The translations under genes were made by a program, and so were the position numbers. The notes below the pieces were generated by a model that searched no databases, had not been told where the DNA came from, and saw only the letters and a list, made by a program, of their open reading frames with translations. This document shows, piece by piece, positions 33,014 through 42,405 of a stretch of DNA of 64,000 bases (position 1 is its first letter; every line of letters begins with the position of its first letter). The stretch is from NCBI RefSeq assembly GCF_018613605.1, contig NZ_JAGGPU010000002.1, positions 186,001 through 250,000 on the forward strand, in the 5' to 3' direction. This stretch comes from Pedobacter sp. ISL-64 (GTDB lineage Bacteria; Bacteroidota; Bacteroidia; Sphingobacteriales; Sphingobacteriaceae).

Positions 33014-33175
33014 CCCCGCAACGAAAGTTGTGGGGTTTTTGCGTTTAGGCCGGGCGAGAAGTTTATCCTGAGCGCAGGCGAAGGGAGTCCAGCAGAGGGA
33101 GCTTCAAAACCCGCAGCGAAAGTTGTGGGTTTTTTGCGTTTATGGCTGGGCGAGAAATTTATCCTGGTTTCACAT
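32996..33175. repeat. Tandem 93-bp duplication of tRNA 3' end plus terminator
   Basis: CCAGCAGAGGGAGC occurs at 32996-33009 and again at 33089-33102. Each is followed by a similar terminator: AACCCC-G-CAAC, GAAA tetraloop, GTTG-T-GGGGTT at 33012-33037, and a variant at 33106-33133. Then comes GGGCGAGAAnTTTATCCTG (about 33052 and 33148). The two units are imperfect copies. Confidence 0.8.
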
Positions 33176-33356
33176 GGAGGAACCCAAAGAATTCATATTT
33201 TGTGTGAAAATTATTAAGTATATTCCCTGCTAATTAGCAGGTAAATACCTTTTAAGACTTGATTGGTATAAAAAATAATATTATGAAATATTTAATTCTG
33301 ATTTTATGTTTTTTAAGCTTGGACGTGAAGAAGGATAAAAATGTCGAAACTTTTTT

Positions 33357-33500
33357 TCCATACCATTCGTTTCCATCCATAGATATTCCCAATGGTGGCC
33401 ATCAAGATCGTCGAAACTATGTTGGTACGTAAAGCCATAATCGGTAGCCGGATTCGGTATTGTGGCACCAGCAGCTACCGCTTTATCTACTATTTCTTAA
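33357..33500 (-). pseudogene. Fragment of a VOC-family gene, decayed partial copy of the gene at 38611
   Basis: About 140 bp (33361-33500) match 38631-38770 nearly base for base, including 'ggccatcaagatcgtcg' and 'cggtagccggattcggta', with scattered substitutions. The piece corresponds to the C-terminal third of the 38611 VOC protein (minus strand) and has no intact frame of its own. A short plus-strand ORF opening at ATG 33284 (MKYLILILCFLSL) runs into it and is probably the stump of another lost gene. Confidence 0.8.
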
Positions 33501-33524
33501 CTACCTAAAGCAAGGTTCGCCTGT

Positions 33525-34244
33525 TTAACTGTGGTTTTCCTGCTCCTGCAAAGCGATCCGTTCTCTAAAGGATTTATATCGCGACCGGCCAATAGGTAAA
33601 ATTTCTCCGCTTTTAAGCTTTAATGCATATTTGGTACCCGAAGAGATTAAGATCTGCTCCATTTGTTTCATTTGAACCAAATACGATTTATGGATGCGTT
33701 CGAAACCAGCAGGCAAAATTTGCTCCAGCGCATCAAGCCCCTTATCGTGCAATGTGATGCTGCCATCTAGAAGATGCAGTTCGCTGTATATACCCGCCCC
33801 TTTAATATAGTTGAGCTGGTTAAGTTCGATAAGGCGGACACTGCCGTTTTTTCGCACGGTGAGGTAGCGCAAGTTGCTGCTGAGTTCTTTTTTTGTAGCT
33901 GTTGCCCTACTGAGCGCCAGTGTAAGCCGTTCCTGATCGAAAGGCTTTGGAACAAAATCGAGTACACCTAACTCGAAAGCACGAAGTGCATTTTCGGTAT
34001 TGGCCGAAACTACTATGGTTTGAAAAGTGCGCGAGGTTAAAGATTGCAGTACTTCAAAACCGTCTTTCCCGTTCAGGTTAAGATCGAGCAACAAAATATC
34101 AATGCTGTTCTTTTCCAGAAAATCCATTCCCTTTTTAAGCGAATCGCAGATCTGGATTAAAGCATTACCTTCGAAATGAGCGGCAGTCATTCGCTCAACC
34201 CTTTTCGCTATCCGTGCCTCATCTTCTATTATCAGTATTGTCAT
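33525..34244 (-). CDS. LytTR-family response regulator
   Basis: 239 residues. The REC domain (1-120) has 'IIEDEARIA' and the phosphoacceptor Asp in 'IDILLLDLNLNGKDG', Ser in 'TIVVSANTENAL' and Lys in 'FVPKPFD'. The LytTR DNA-binding domain (about 135-230) contains 'LTVRKNGSVRLIELNQLNYIKG', 'FERIHKSYLVQ' and 'LKLKSGEILPIGRSRYKSFRE'. Its start overlaps the stop of the kinase gene at 34241 by 4 bp (ATGA), so they form a cognate pair. The divergent TonB-dependent receptor at 36024 is a reasonable target. Confidence 0.95.
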   Translation of the reverse strand: MTILIIEDEARIAKRVERMTAAHFEGNALIQICDSLKKGMDFLEKNSIDILLLDLNLNGKDGFEVLQSLTSRTFQTIVVSANTENALRAFELGVLDFVPKPFDQERLTLALSRATATKKELSSNLRYLTVRKNGSVRLIELNQLNYIKGAGIYSELHLLDGSITLHDKGLDALEQILPAGFERIHKSYLVQMKQMEQILISSGTKYALKLKSGEILPIGRSRYKSFRERIALQEQENHS

Positions 34245-35914
34245 TTTGATTTATTGCTTATTTTAATGATACTCATCCAGCCTTGTGCCGATGCCGCGGA
34301 TGAAAATTTCCAGCAGCCTGGATAACTTTCTTCGAGTCTGGCCTTAATGTACCTGAAACCGTTTCCTCCGCTGCGGTCGGCTTGTAACTCCCTATTTTTG
34401 CCCAAGGTTTCGAAGGTGTATTGGCAAAAATCATCAGTTTGGCTAAAAGAAAGTTTAAACCTAATTGTACCATTGCCTTGTGATGTATTGTGTGTAATGC
34501 CGTTTTCGAGCAGGGTATGGATAATGGCCGGCGGTATGGTTGCCGAAGTTATAATTCCGCTATCTTCCCATTCGTAACTAATTTCTTTTCTAAAACCCAT
34601 CACTTTCAGGTGCATCTGGCATAAAGCAATTTCCTGCCTGATGGGGATTAAACTTTGTTCAGATATGGCATTCATGATATCAAACTCGTTGGCCAGTGCC
34701 TGAATAAATTCGGTTCCTTTCTTAGGCGACTCTTCCACCCAGTCGATAAGCGAGGTTAAGGTGTTTTTGATAAAATGTGGCTGGATGTTTTTCTTTAGAA
34801 GTTCGAGCTGTAACCTCGATGAAAGCAGCAATGAATTGGAATGTTCCTGTTCTATCTTTTTCATTCTGATGGTGTGGAGATAGAGCATAGACAGAACAAT
34901 AAAAGTATAGAAGATAAATATTCCAAAATCGTAAAGCAGATAATAATTCATGCCAGCACTTGCTAAAATACCTGCCATTAGCAGCCAGCTGCCTTTTTGT
35001 TTCCGGTAAACTGCATCAAATGCAATAAGCAGCATGGTAAACCACATGGTCCTACTATAATAAATGGCCGATAGATCGTAGTGGCCATAATTGTGGATGT
35101 AAATAAAGAGCAGCACACCAAAAAGCAGGCAAAGGAGCAGGTATTTTCTTTTAATGCCAAACTGGATGCAGAAGTAGAGGGGTACCAGGAGCGAAATGGA
35201 AAAAGTTAGCCATCCGATTACTTCCATCCGGATAAAGAATTTGGGATAGGGGATTTCAATATAAAATTTAAGGTACTCGGTAATCAGGAGTAAAAAGAAG
35301 AGCAGGCAAATTACAGAAAAGATGAGTACAGGATATTGTTTTTTATGGCTGTTGAAATATAGAAAGATATAATATAGCGAGGCTACCAGAAAAGCGCCTG
35401 CCATGATAAACATGAGTGAAGAAATAAGCAGTGGCCTGCGAATGAGATTAACATAGGTATCGAGCTTTACGCCCACGTTACGCTGCACCCTGGGGTAACT
35501 AAACTGGGTGCTGCGCAAGGCTACGGTGTGCTTGCCCGGTTTGGAAAGTGAATCGGGAACAGGAAGAATTATAGTTTCGTTACCCGGAACTTCATCAACA
35601 ATGGGCGAGCCGGGTTTCCCATTGATCCCTATTTTAACCCCATCCCAATAAATTTCGTAAGCCCCAAAGGCAATTATCTGAAGGCCCAATGCACCTCCAC
35701 TGTTGTCAATCAGTTCGGTTTTTTCCCTGATCCAGAAAACCTGTCGGCCGGTAGAGCCACGCTCTTGTCGCCAGCCGGTTTCGTTTAAGCTTTTAGCAGC
35801 CCAGGCCACATCATCGCCTGTTTTAAATATAGGGTCGTATTCTTCGTACAATACCTGCCGCTTGCAGGAGCAAAATAAAACCACGGAAAGTATAAACAGG
35901 AGAATGCGTTTCAT
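34241..35914 (-). CDS. Membrane sensor histidine kinase, His_kinase (LytS-like) type with 7TM-DISM-like region
   Basis: 557 residues. The N-terminus is a lipoprotein-like signal (LLFILSVVLFCSC). It is followed by a periplasmic beta-rich domain to about 165 (jelly-roll like, as in 7TMR-DISM extracellular domains), six or seven membrane helices (about 175-370) and a short coiled linker. The kinase has 'LLKKNIQPHFIKNTLTSLID' (phosphoacceptor His), 'IIHTLLENGITHNT' (N box) and 'GGNGFRYIKARL' (G box). It signals to the LytTR regulator encoded by the overlapping gene. A cleaved lipoprotein N-terminus on a 7TM kinase is unusual and may only reflect a signal-like sequence. Confidence 0.92.
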   Translation of the reverse strand: MKRILLFILSVVLFCSCKRQVLYEEYDPIFKTGDDVAWAAKSLNETGWRQERGSTGRQVFWIREKTELIDNSGGALGLQIIAFGAYEIYWDGVKIGINGKPGSPIVDEVPGNETIILPVPDSLSKPGKHTVALRSTQFSYPRVQRNVGVKLDTYVNLIRRPLLISSLMFIMAGAFLVASLYYIFLYFNSHKKQYPVLIFSVICLLFFLLLITEYLKFYIEIPYPKFFIRMEVIGWLTFSISLLVPLYFCIQFGIKRKYLLLCLLFGVLLFIYIHNYGHYDLSAIYYSRTMWFTMLLIAFDAVYRKQKGSWLLMAGILASAGMNYYLLYDFGIFIFYTFIVLSMLYLHTIRMKKIEQEHSNSLLLSSRLQLELLKKNIQPHFIKNTLTSLIDWVEESPKKGTEFIQALANEFDIMNAISEQSLIPIRQEIALCQMHLKVMGFRKEISYEWEDSGIITSATIPPAIIHTLLENGITHNTSQGNGTIRFKLSFSQTDDFCQYTFETLGKNRELQADRSGGNGFRYIKARLEESYPGCWKFSSAASAQGWMSIIKISNKSK

Positions 35915-36023
35915 AATTCAAATGTAAGATAAAGATAAATCGCCTTGATGCATTTCAAAAGGATATAGAGCTGTTTGCATGTTTTTTTATTTAGCTCTCA
36001 GCACAGAGGACTAATCTTGCAGC

Positions 36024-38399
36024 ATGAAACATATCGCTATCACCTTTACCCTCTTTATTTGTTTTTGGTTAAACAGTACCGCACAATTAAAAGAGCGTTC
36101 GTTTTCCGGTCACGTTAAAGAGAAAACAACCAATGCGGCAATACCTTTTGCAAGTGTTACTATTTTAAATGAAGCCGGTAAACCATTGGTATCGGGCATG
36201 GCCGATGATAAGGGGAAGTTTACTTTGGGCACCACACAACAAGGCAAACTCAGCATCGAATTTAGTTTTATGGCCTACCGCAAAGTAAGCGTAACAATTG
36301 AGGTTGATAAGAATAAAGCTGATTTGGGAACTGTTTTAATGGAGCCCGATACAAAGGTGTTAAACGAAGTATCCGTTACGGCAGAAAAAGCAGCTGTAAG
36401 TTTAAAGTTAGATAAAAAGGTTTTTGAGGTTGGAAAAGATATTCTTTCGCAATCGGGTTCAGTAACCGAATTACTAGCAGGGGTGCCCTCGGTAAGTGTT
36501 GCGCCCGGTGGTGGCATAAGCCTGCGCGGAAACAGTAGCGTTTTGGTGCTGATTAACGGCAGACGGTCTGGTTTAACAGCCGGAACGGCGCTTGAACAAT
36601 TGCCCGCCGACCAGGTAGAAAGGGTAGAAGTTATTGCCAATCCTTCTGCACAATATGATGCTTCGGGCTCGGCAGGGATCATTAATATTGTGCTGAAAAG
36701 AAATAAAAAAAGCGGTTTTAACGGGCAGCTTCGGCTGGTGGGCGGTATTCCGAACGACAGCCGGATTTCGCCGAGTTTAAATTATAAATCGAACAAATTA
36801 AATCTCTTTTCAACCATTGGCTTACGCTTTTCTGATTATGTGGGTTTATATAAAACTAATCAAACCGTAAATCAACAAGGTTTCAACTCTATGCTTAACC
36901 AGCACCAGGATGAAAACAGACATGACGATGGCCGTTTGGTTTATTTCGGGGCCGATTATCAGCCCGATAGTTTAAACACCATCACCATGGCTTACCTGCG
37001 CAATGCTACAAAAGACCACGATAAAACCACCCTGGGGTACAATTATTTCAGTTCAGCTCCCGATAGCTCACTGGTACGTACAGGCGAATCGTGGGAAAAC
37101 AGAAATTACAATCAACTGGAGTTTAACTACACCCGACTCTTTAAAAAGCCCGGCAAAAAGTTAACGGTAGATATGCAGTACGATTTCTGGAATAGTGCTA
37201 AAAACTGGAATCTCGCCACCAACAAAATATTGCCATCGGTAGAGCAACGACCCGAAATCAGGACGACTGCCATTGGTTCGAGCAAAGATTTTGCAGCGCA
37301 AAGCGATATGGTTATCCCGCTTAAAGGCAAGGCCGCCTTAACCTATGGCATTAAAGCCGAAAACAGGAAAGTAAACAGCGATTTCCTGGCAGAAGGAAAA
37401 GCCGCAAATGGCTGGGCGGTAATTGATGACATTGACAATGGTGTCGGCTATAATGAATTTATTGGAAGTGCTTATTTACAATTCAACAGTGAAATCAATC
37501 GCTTTTCATACCAGCTGGGGCTAAGGAGTGAATATACGAAAGTAAGTATTGACGATAAAAAAGGAATTTATAACAGCAATAAAGATTATCTGAAACTGTT
37601 TCCAACCGTGCATTTGGGTTATGAAATGAGCAAAAGCACTTCGTTGCAGCTGAGTTACAGCAGGCGTATTAACCGGCCGGCTTTAAATAACCTTTACCCC
37701 TTTAATGAAATAACCGATTACAATTCCAGGTATGTGGGTAATCCCGATCTTAATCCATCCTATGCCGATGTACTCGAGCTGGGCCTGCTTGTGCGGGCGG
37801 GTACGTTTATTATTAACCCATCGCTATATTACCAGCACAACACCGGGGTAATGATTGATTACAGTTACCGCGAGAACGGACTTTTTATTTCAATGCCAGT
37901 TAACATTAAACAGGAAGAACGCTCTGGCGCAGAACTTTCGGTGCTTTATAATCCTTACAAATGGCTGCAAATGAATATGGAATTGAATGCTTACCACTTC
38001 AGTCAGGCCGGGGTTTATGCCAGTCAGGATTTTGCTTTTTCAAGCAATACGTATACATCCAGATTAGGTACGCAGGTAAAATTGCCCAATAAATTCAGTG
38101 TGCAGGCCCGTTATAATTTTACCGGTGCAGTTAATAATGCACAGAGTAGTATGAAAGCAATCCACTCGATCGACGTTGGGATTGGTCAGAACTTTTTAAA
38201 AGATAAGGCTAGCTTGTTGTTCGATGTGAGCAATTTGTTTAACCTGCGCAAATTTTCTACCACTACAACGGGGCAGGGCTTTAGCATTACGCAAGTAAAC
38301 AGTCCCAACGCGGCCAGGTATCGCCTGACTTTTGTTTACAAGCTTAATTTAAGCGATGGTCAGGGGGTTAGACAGGCTAAGAGCGGGAACAGGAGTTAG
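36024..38399 (+). CDS. TonB-dependent outer-membrane receptor with carboxypeptidase-regulatory-like domain
   Basis: 791 residues. Signal peptide (FTLFICFWLNSTAQ), then a CarboxypepD-reg-like beta-sandwich (about 25-115: 'FSGHVKEKTTNAAIPFASVTIL', 'DDKGKFTL'). A plug domain follows ('LLAGVPSVSVAPGGGISLRG', 'VLINGRRSGL', 'ASGSAGIINIVLKR'), then an OMP_b-brl-type beta-barrel with many aromatic strands ('YNFTGAVNNAQSSMKAIHSIDVGIGQNF') to the end. It lacks a SusD partner, so it belongs to the stand-alone receptor class rather than SusC. It is divergent from the LytTR pair at 33525-35914, which may control it. Ligand unknown; peptides or metal chelates are common for this class. Confidence 0.92.
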   Translation: MKHIAITFTLFICFWLNSTAQLKERSFSGHVKEKTTNAAIPFASVTILNEAGKPLVSGMADDKGKFTLGTTQQGKLSIEFSFMAYRKVSVTIEVDKNKADLGTVLMEPDTKVLNEVSVTAEKAAVSLKLDKKVFEVGKDILSQSGSVTELLAGVPSVSVAPGGGISLRGNSSVLVLINGRRSGLTAGTALEQLPADQVERVEVIANPSAQYDASGSAGIINIVLKRNKKSGFNGQLRLVGGIPNDSRISPSLNYKSNKLNLFSTIGLRFSDYVGLYKTNQTVNQQGFNSMLNQHQDENRHDDGRLVYFGADYQPDSLNTITMAYLRNATKDHDKTTLGYNYFSSAPDSSLVRTGESWENRNYNQLEFNYTRLFKKPGKKLTVDMQYDFWNSAKNWNLATNKILPSVEQRPEIRTTAIGSSKDFAAQSDMVIPLKGKAALTYGIKAENRKVNSDFLAEGKAANGWAVIDDIDNGVGYNEFIGSAYLQFNSEINRFSYQLGLRSEYTKVSIDDKKGIYNSNKDYLKLFPTVHLGYEMSKSTSLQLSYSRRINRPALNNLYPFNEITDYNSRYVGNPDLNPSYADVLELGLLVRAGTFIINPSLYYQHNTGVMIDYSYRENGLFISMPVNIKQEERSGAELSVLYNPYKWLQMNMELNAYHFSQAGVYASQDFAFSSNTYTSRLGTQVKLPNKFSVQARYNFTGAVNNAQSSMKAIHSIDVGIGQNFLKDKASLLFDVSNLFNLRKFSTTTTGQGFSITQVNSPNAARYRLTFVYKLNLSDGQGVRQAKSGNRS

Positions 38400-38610
38400 A
38401 GGGGGAGTGTATTTTTATCACCTACGGCATATGAGGTTGGTAAAATAGATTTCCTTATCGAGACACTAAGAACGGTTAGCTGTTCTTATTTTAATCCCGC
38501 TAATCACCTAACCACGATTCAACAGCGAATTAACCATGAGTCGAATAATCCCAACAATAAATGGCAAGCCCGAAAATCCGTTGCTTGCCATTTATAATTT
38601 AATATACAGA

Positions 38611-39024
38611 CTACCCCTGATGCTCAGGCATACCGTTCGGATCCATCCATACATATTCCCAATGATGGCCATCAAGATCGTCGAAACTATGTTGGTACAT
38701 AAAACCATAATCGGTAGCCGGATTCGGTATTGTGGCACCAGCAGCTACTGCTTTATCTACCATTTCGTTAACAGCATCTTTACTATCGGCCGATATGGCA
38801 ATGGAGGTTTCTATTGCTTTGTGGGCATCGATGATTTCTTTTTGGGTAAAAGTTTGGAAAAAGGTTCTGGTCAGCAGCATTACGTAAATGGTATCGCTGA
38901 TGATCATGCAGGTTGCTTTCTCATCGGTAAACTGTGGGTTAAAAGTATAACCAAGTTTGGTGAAAAACTCCACCGACTTGTTAAGGTCGCTAACGGATAG
39001 GTTCACAAAAATTTGAGTTGCCAT
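38611..39024 (-). CDS. VOC family protein
   Basis: 137 residues, one vicinal-oxygen-chelate domain: 'MATQIFVNLSVSDLNKSVEFFTKLGY' (opening strand and helix), 'TCMIISDTIYVMLLTRTFFQTF', 'EMVDKAVAAGATI', and the closing 'DLDGHHWEYVWMDPNGMPE'. The first metal ligand position, usually His, is Asn (residue 8), as in many VOC proteins that are not glyoxalases, so activity is unclear. No signal peptide. A truncated copy of its 3' third lies at 33357-33500. It stands alone, convergent with the TonB receptor. Confidence 0.92.
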   Translation of the reverse strand: MATQIFVNLSVSDLNKSVEFFTKLGYTFNPQFTDEKATCMIISDTIYVMLLTRTFFQTFTQKEIIDAHKAIETSIAISADSKDAVNEMVDKAVAAGATIPNPATDYGFMYQHSFDDLDGHHWEYVWMDPNGMPEHQG

Positions 39025-39201
39025 ATTGTTTTCTGATTTAGTATATTCAAAAGTATAATAAAGCCGGGTAAGTATTAATGTGCAAAAACGACAAGTTAAG
39101 GGGTTAAACGTGACTTATGTGAATTCTTTTTACCTTTAGTTCAGGTTTCCGATGGTAACCACTAAATGCAAGCCTTAAACCTCTAAATCTATTAATCGCT
39201 C

Positions 39202-40356
39202 ATGAAACGAATATTACTCATTTTAACAGTTTTGCTTCCCTTTTCTGTTTTAGCTCAAAAGAAATTACCAATTGTTAAAGCGGGAGTTGGTCAGGCAAAA
39301 TTCTACGAAGCGTACAAGGCATCATCGAACTGGTACATCAATCCCAAGATAAAATTAGATGTGTTTACAACTGGTAAAATAACCAAATCAATAAACATAA
39401 AATTCAAAACGGATATAGATTCTATTGTGTTTAGGATAGGACCTGGGGAGCAAAAAGAATTTATTGTTTTGTTAAACGGCAAAGATTCCTGCCGCACCAA
39501 GATTGTGTGTCCTGAGCTAAAAAACTTCAGCAAAATATTGCCTGAAGTGCACGATTCAATTCCTTTTTTTGTGAATAAATACAATACGAACTTTTTACCG
39601 GTGTTTTTCAACAAAACTGATTCCCTTTTATTAAACTTCGATTCAGGCGCAACCGAGGTAGACTTTACTACCGCTGCACTTAAGCAAAAAGTTAAATCTA
39701 AGCCCAAACTTTATAACACCGATTATGATATCAAAATTGGGAATCATACCTACAAGAGCAAAATTTATGATATCGAATTGGCGGGCAATGAAACCGATGG
39801 CCTGCTGGGATGGGATATATTCGACGGTATGATTGTAGCGTTAGATTATGATCAGAATAAAATGATGGTGCATTCTACCATGCCCAAGCAGATTTTACAG
39901 GATAAGGAATACACCAGGTTTAAGATCACCTATATCAAAAACAAACCTTTTATAGAAAGTGAAATTTCGCAAAGCGGGATCAAAAATAAAAGCCTCTTTT
40001 TCTTCGATTTAGGTTATCAGCGCACAGCTATGCTTGATAACGATTTGCTGCAGGAAATGCGCTTTCCAACCGGGAAGATGGAAGTGATCAAAAAGGTAAT
40101 TATGCATGGTACAAGAGGTAATGAAATCCCGGTAACCACGGTAAAACTGCAAAGTTTGAAGATTGGTAATTTTGAATTGAAAAATGTTCCAGCTCAGGTT
40201 ATGGAGCAAAACAAACCCATGCCAGGAGTTAACGTTCATTATCTGGGAACCGATATTCTGAAAAGATTCAATACGGTTTTTGATTTTCAAAATGATGTGA
40301 TCTATCTAAAGCCAAACCATCTCTATAATGTTGCTTATGCAGAACAAAAGATTTAA
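39202..40356 (+). CDS. Secreted retropepsin/pepsin-like aspartyl protease-fold protein
   Basis: 384 residues with a signal peptide (ILLILTVLLPFSVLAQ). Two aspartyl-protease-like lobes can be seen: 'LLLNFDSGATEVDFT' with Asp147 in the D-S/T-G position and, 120 residues later, 'LFFFDLGYQRTAML' with Asp269 followed by LG rather than TG. 'LLGWDIFDGMIVALDYDQNKMMV' and 'YLGTDILKRFNTVFDFQNDVIYLKP' are the usual G-x-D-hydrophobic repeats of clan AA proteins. The second DxG is changed, so proteolysis is uncertain. No co-directional neighbour; a repeat-rich gap of 500 bp follows. Confidence 0.75.
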   Translation: MKRILLILTVLLPFSVLAQKKLPIVKAGVGQAKFYEAYKASSNWYINPKIKLDVFTTGKITKSINIKFKTDIDSIVFRIGPGEQKEFIVLLNGKDSCRTKIVCPELKNFSKILPEVHDSIPFFVNKYNTNFLPVFFNKTDSLLLNFDSGATEVDFTTAALKQKVKSKPKLYNTDYDIKIGNHTYKSKIYDIELAGNETDGLLGWDIFDGMIVALDYDQNKMMVHSTMPKQILQDKEYTRFKITYIKNKPFIESEISQSGIKNKSLFFFDLGYQRTAMLDNDLLQEMRFPTGKMEVIKKVIMHGTRGNEIPVTTVKLQSLKIGNFELKNVPAQVMEQNKPMPGVNVHYLGTDILKRFNTVFDFQNDVIYLKPNHLYNVAYAEQKI

Positions 40357-40365
40357 TTATCATTT

Positions 40366-40520
40366 TTTTAACCGCAAAGATCGCGAAGTGAAGCGCAGAG
40401 AACGCAGTGTTATGTCGTCATCTCGACTGAAGTGCAATCCCGAATTTTCGGGAGAGAGATCCTTTTACGTTCATCATCCATTTTAACCACAGAGGTTACA
40501 GAGTGAAGGTACAGAGCGCC
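40366..40520. repeat. Intergenic repeat block of the 'accgcaaag...cgcagag' kind
   Basis: ACCGCAAAGATCGCGAAG, GCGCAGAGAACGCAG and ACCACAGAGGTTACAGAG follow each other, with a small palindrome CCCGAATTTTCGGG (about 40438-40451) in between. Related pieces lie at 46604-46640, 46736-46765 and 46831-46860. They look like a family of dispersed non-coding repeats. The rest of 40357-40858 is AT-rich with no gene. Confidence 0.65.
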
Positions 40521-40858
40521 TCTTGCTAGGACGTAATGAACGGTATAGATGAATGGCTTTTAGGTTCATCTTAATCCTTATACCCTAAACAATTGGTTTT
40601 TATAGGTAGATGTCTACATGCCGGTGAGTTTCTTGGATGATTTGAAATTAAGAAAGAGAATCAAGACGGATTAGGATAGTAATTTCAGGATAAATCAATC
40701 GGCTGGGTTGAGTTTACAATCTAGTTCAGTAAGAAAAAGGTGTGCTGTAATGCTTTTTTATCATTTCTTAAATGTCGGATTTTTACAACAAATAGTCTAT
40801 TTATTTCAAGAATTGAGCGGATGAGTTACCTATTTTTGATAAAACCAAATATAAGGAA

Positions 40859-42376
40859 ATGAAAAAAATAGTATTAGTTGGCCTTATGGCGTGTTCCCTA
40901 GGCTTAAACCTCAAGGCACAACAAAAAACAGATAAGGTAGAACAAGGGATTTTTAAACCTACCGATGAATCCTTAAAGCAGTATAAATACCCAGACTGGT
41001 TCAGAGATGCCAAGTTTGGAATCTGGTCTCATTGGGGCCCTCAGGCAGTTCCCAGACAGGGTGATTGGTATGCCAAGAATATGTACGTTCAGGGCAGTGC
41101 GCAGAATAAGTACCACGTGGCAACTTATGGTACGCCATCTAAATTTGGATACAAAGATATTATCGCTTTATGGAAAGCAGAGAAATGGAATCCTGAGCAG
41201 TTGATGGCTTTGTATAAAAAGGCCGGTGCCAAATATTTTGTAACCATGGGCTCGCATCATGATAATTTCTTTCTATGGAATTCCAAAATCCATAAATGGA
41301 ATTCGGTAAATATGGGGCCAAAAAAAGATGTGGTGGGTTTATGGCAAAAAGCGGCTAAAAAAGAAGGACTCCGTTTTGGTGTTTCCGAGCATCTTGCGGC
41401 CAGTTTTAACTGGTTTCAGCCAAGCCATGGCGCAGACAAAACAGGGCAATTTGCAGGGATTGCCTATGACGGGCACGATCCGAAATATTCTGATCTTTAT
41501 CATCTGCCTGCAGATTCGGCTGATATGAAAGAGTGGCTGACCAATAATCCGGGCTGGCATAAACAATGGTTGGAAAATGTTAACGAACTGATCGATAATT
41601 ATCATCCCGACCTGCTTTATTCGGATAGTAAACTTCCTTTTGACGATATGGGGCGTACAATGGTTGCGCACTATTACAATCAGGATATGGCCAAAAATAA
41701 AGGCAAACTTGAGGCTGTATACACGCCAAAAGAGCCATCTGAAGGTAAATGGGCACAAGATGTAGAACGCGGTGTATTGGATTCGATCAGCCCATTTCCC
41801 TGGCAAACCGATACTTCGATAGGAGATTGGTATTATAGAACCGGGCAGAAATACAAAAGTGCAAATGAAATCGCCCAGCTTTTGATCGATATTGTAAGTA
41901 AAAATGGAAATCTTTTGATCAATGTTGTACAGACTCCAGAAGGAGACCTGGAGCCTGATGTTGTTAAAATTGTTACGGAAATTGGCGACTGGACCAAATT
42001 GAATGGAGAAGGTATTTATGCATCGAGACCATGGAAAGTATATGGAGAAGGCCCTTCTACTATTAAATCAAACCAGAAAAAGGGCCATTTTGGTGGTTTA
42101 ACCGATTCAGGTGAATATCAATCTACCGATATCAGGTATACCACAAAGGCGGACAATCTTTTTGCTTTCTGTTTAAATGTGCCAAATGAAAGCATCAGAA
42201 TGACCTTACTTGGGCGCAGATCGAAATACCTGGAGAAGCCCATCACTTCGGTTACGATGCTGGGCAGTAAAAGTAAATTAAAGTGGGTGCAGGAAGATGA
42301 TGCCCTCGTAATTAGCAAACCCGCAGATTATCCGGCCTGGTTGGTAACTGGTTTCAAAATAGAATTCAAAAAATAG
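40859..42376 (+). CDS. Alpha-L-fucosidase, glycoside hydrolase family 29
   Basis: 505 residues. Signal peptide (IVLVGLMACSLGLNLKAQ), then the GH29 barrel: 'YPDWFRDAKFGIWSHWGPQAVP', 'MYVQG', 'GAKYFVTMGSHHDNFFLW', 'DVVGLWQKAAKKEGLRFGVSEH', 'NYHPDLLYSDS' (the nucleophile aspartate region), 'IVSKNGNLLINVVQTPEGDL'. A C-terminal beta domain follows from about 400. It releases terminal L-fucose from glycans in the periplasm or outside. It is first of a unit with the mutarotase (42406) and aldo-keto reductase (42746), which together suggest L-fucose release and oxidation. Confidence 0.93.
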   Translation: MKKIVLVGLMACSLGLNLKAQQKTDKVEQGIFKPTDESLKQYKYPDWFRDAKFGIWSHWGPQAVPRQGDWYAKNMYVQGSAQNKYHVATYGTPSKFGYKDIIALWKAEKWNPEQLMALYKKAGAKYFVTMGSHHDNFFLWNSKIHKWNSVNMGPKKDVVGLWQKAAKKEGLRFGVSEHLAASFNWFQPSHGADKTGQFAGIAYDGHDPKYSDLYHLPADSADMKEWLTNNPGWHKQWLENVNELIDNYHPDLLYSDSKLPFDDMGRTMVAHYYNQDMAKNKGKLEAVYTPKEPSEGKWAQDVERGVLDSISPFPWQTDTSIGDWYYRTGQKYKSANEIAQLLIDIVSKNGNLLINVVQTPEGDLEPDVVKIVTEIGDWTKLNGEGIYASRPWKVYGEGPSTIKSNQKKGHFGGLTDSGEYQSTDIRYTTKADNLFAFCLNVPNESIRMTLLGRRSKYLEKPITSVTMLGSKSKLKWVQEDDALVISKPADYPAWLVTGFKIEFKK

Positions 42377-42405
42377 GGAGAGCCGCTCACATTTTAAAGT
42401 GAAAA

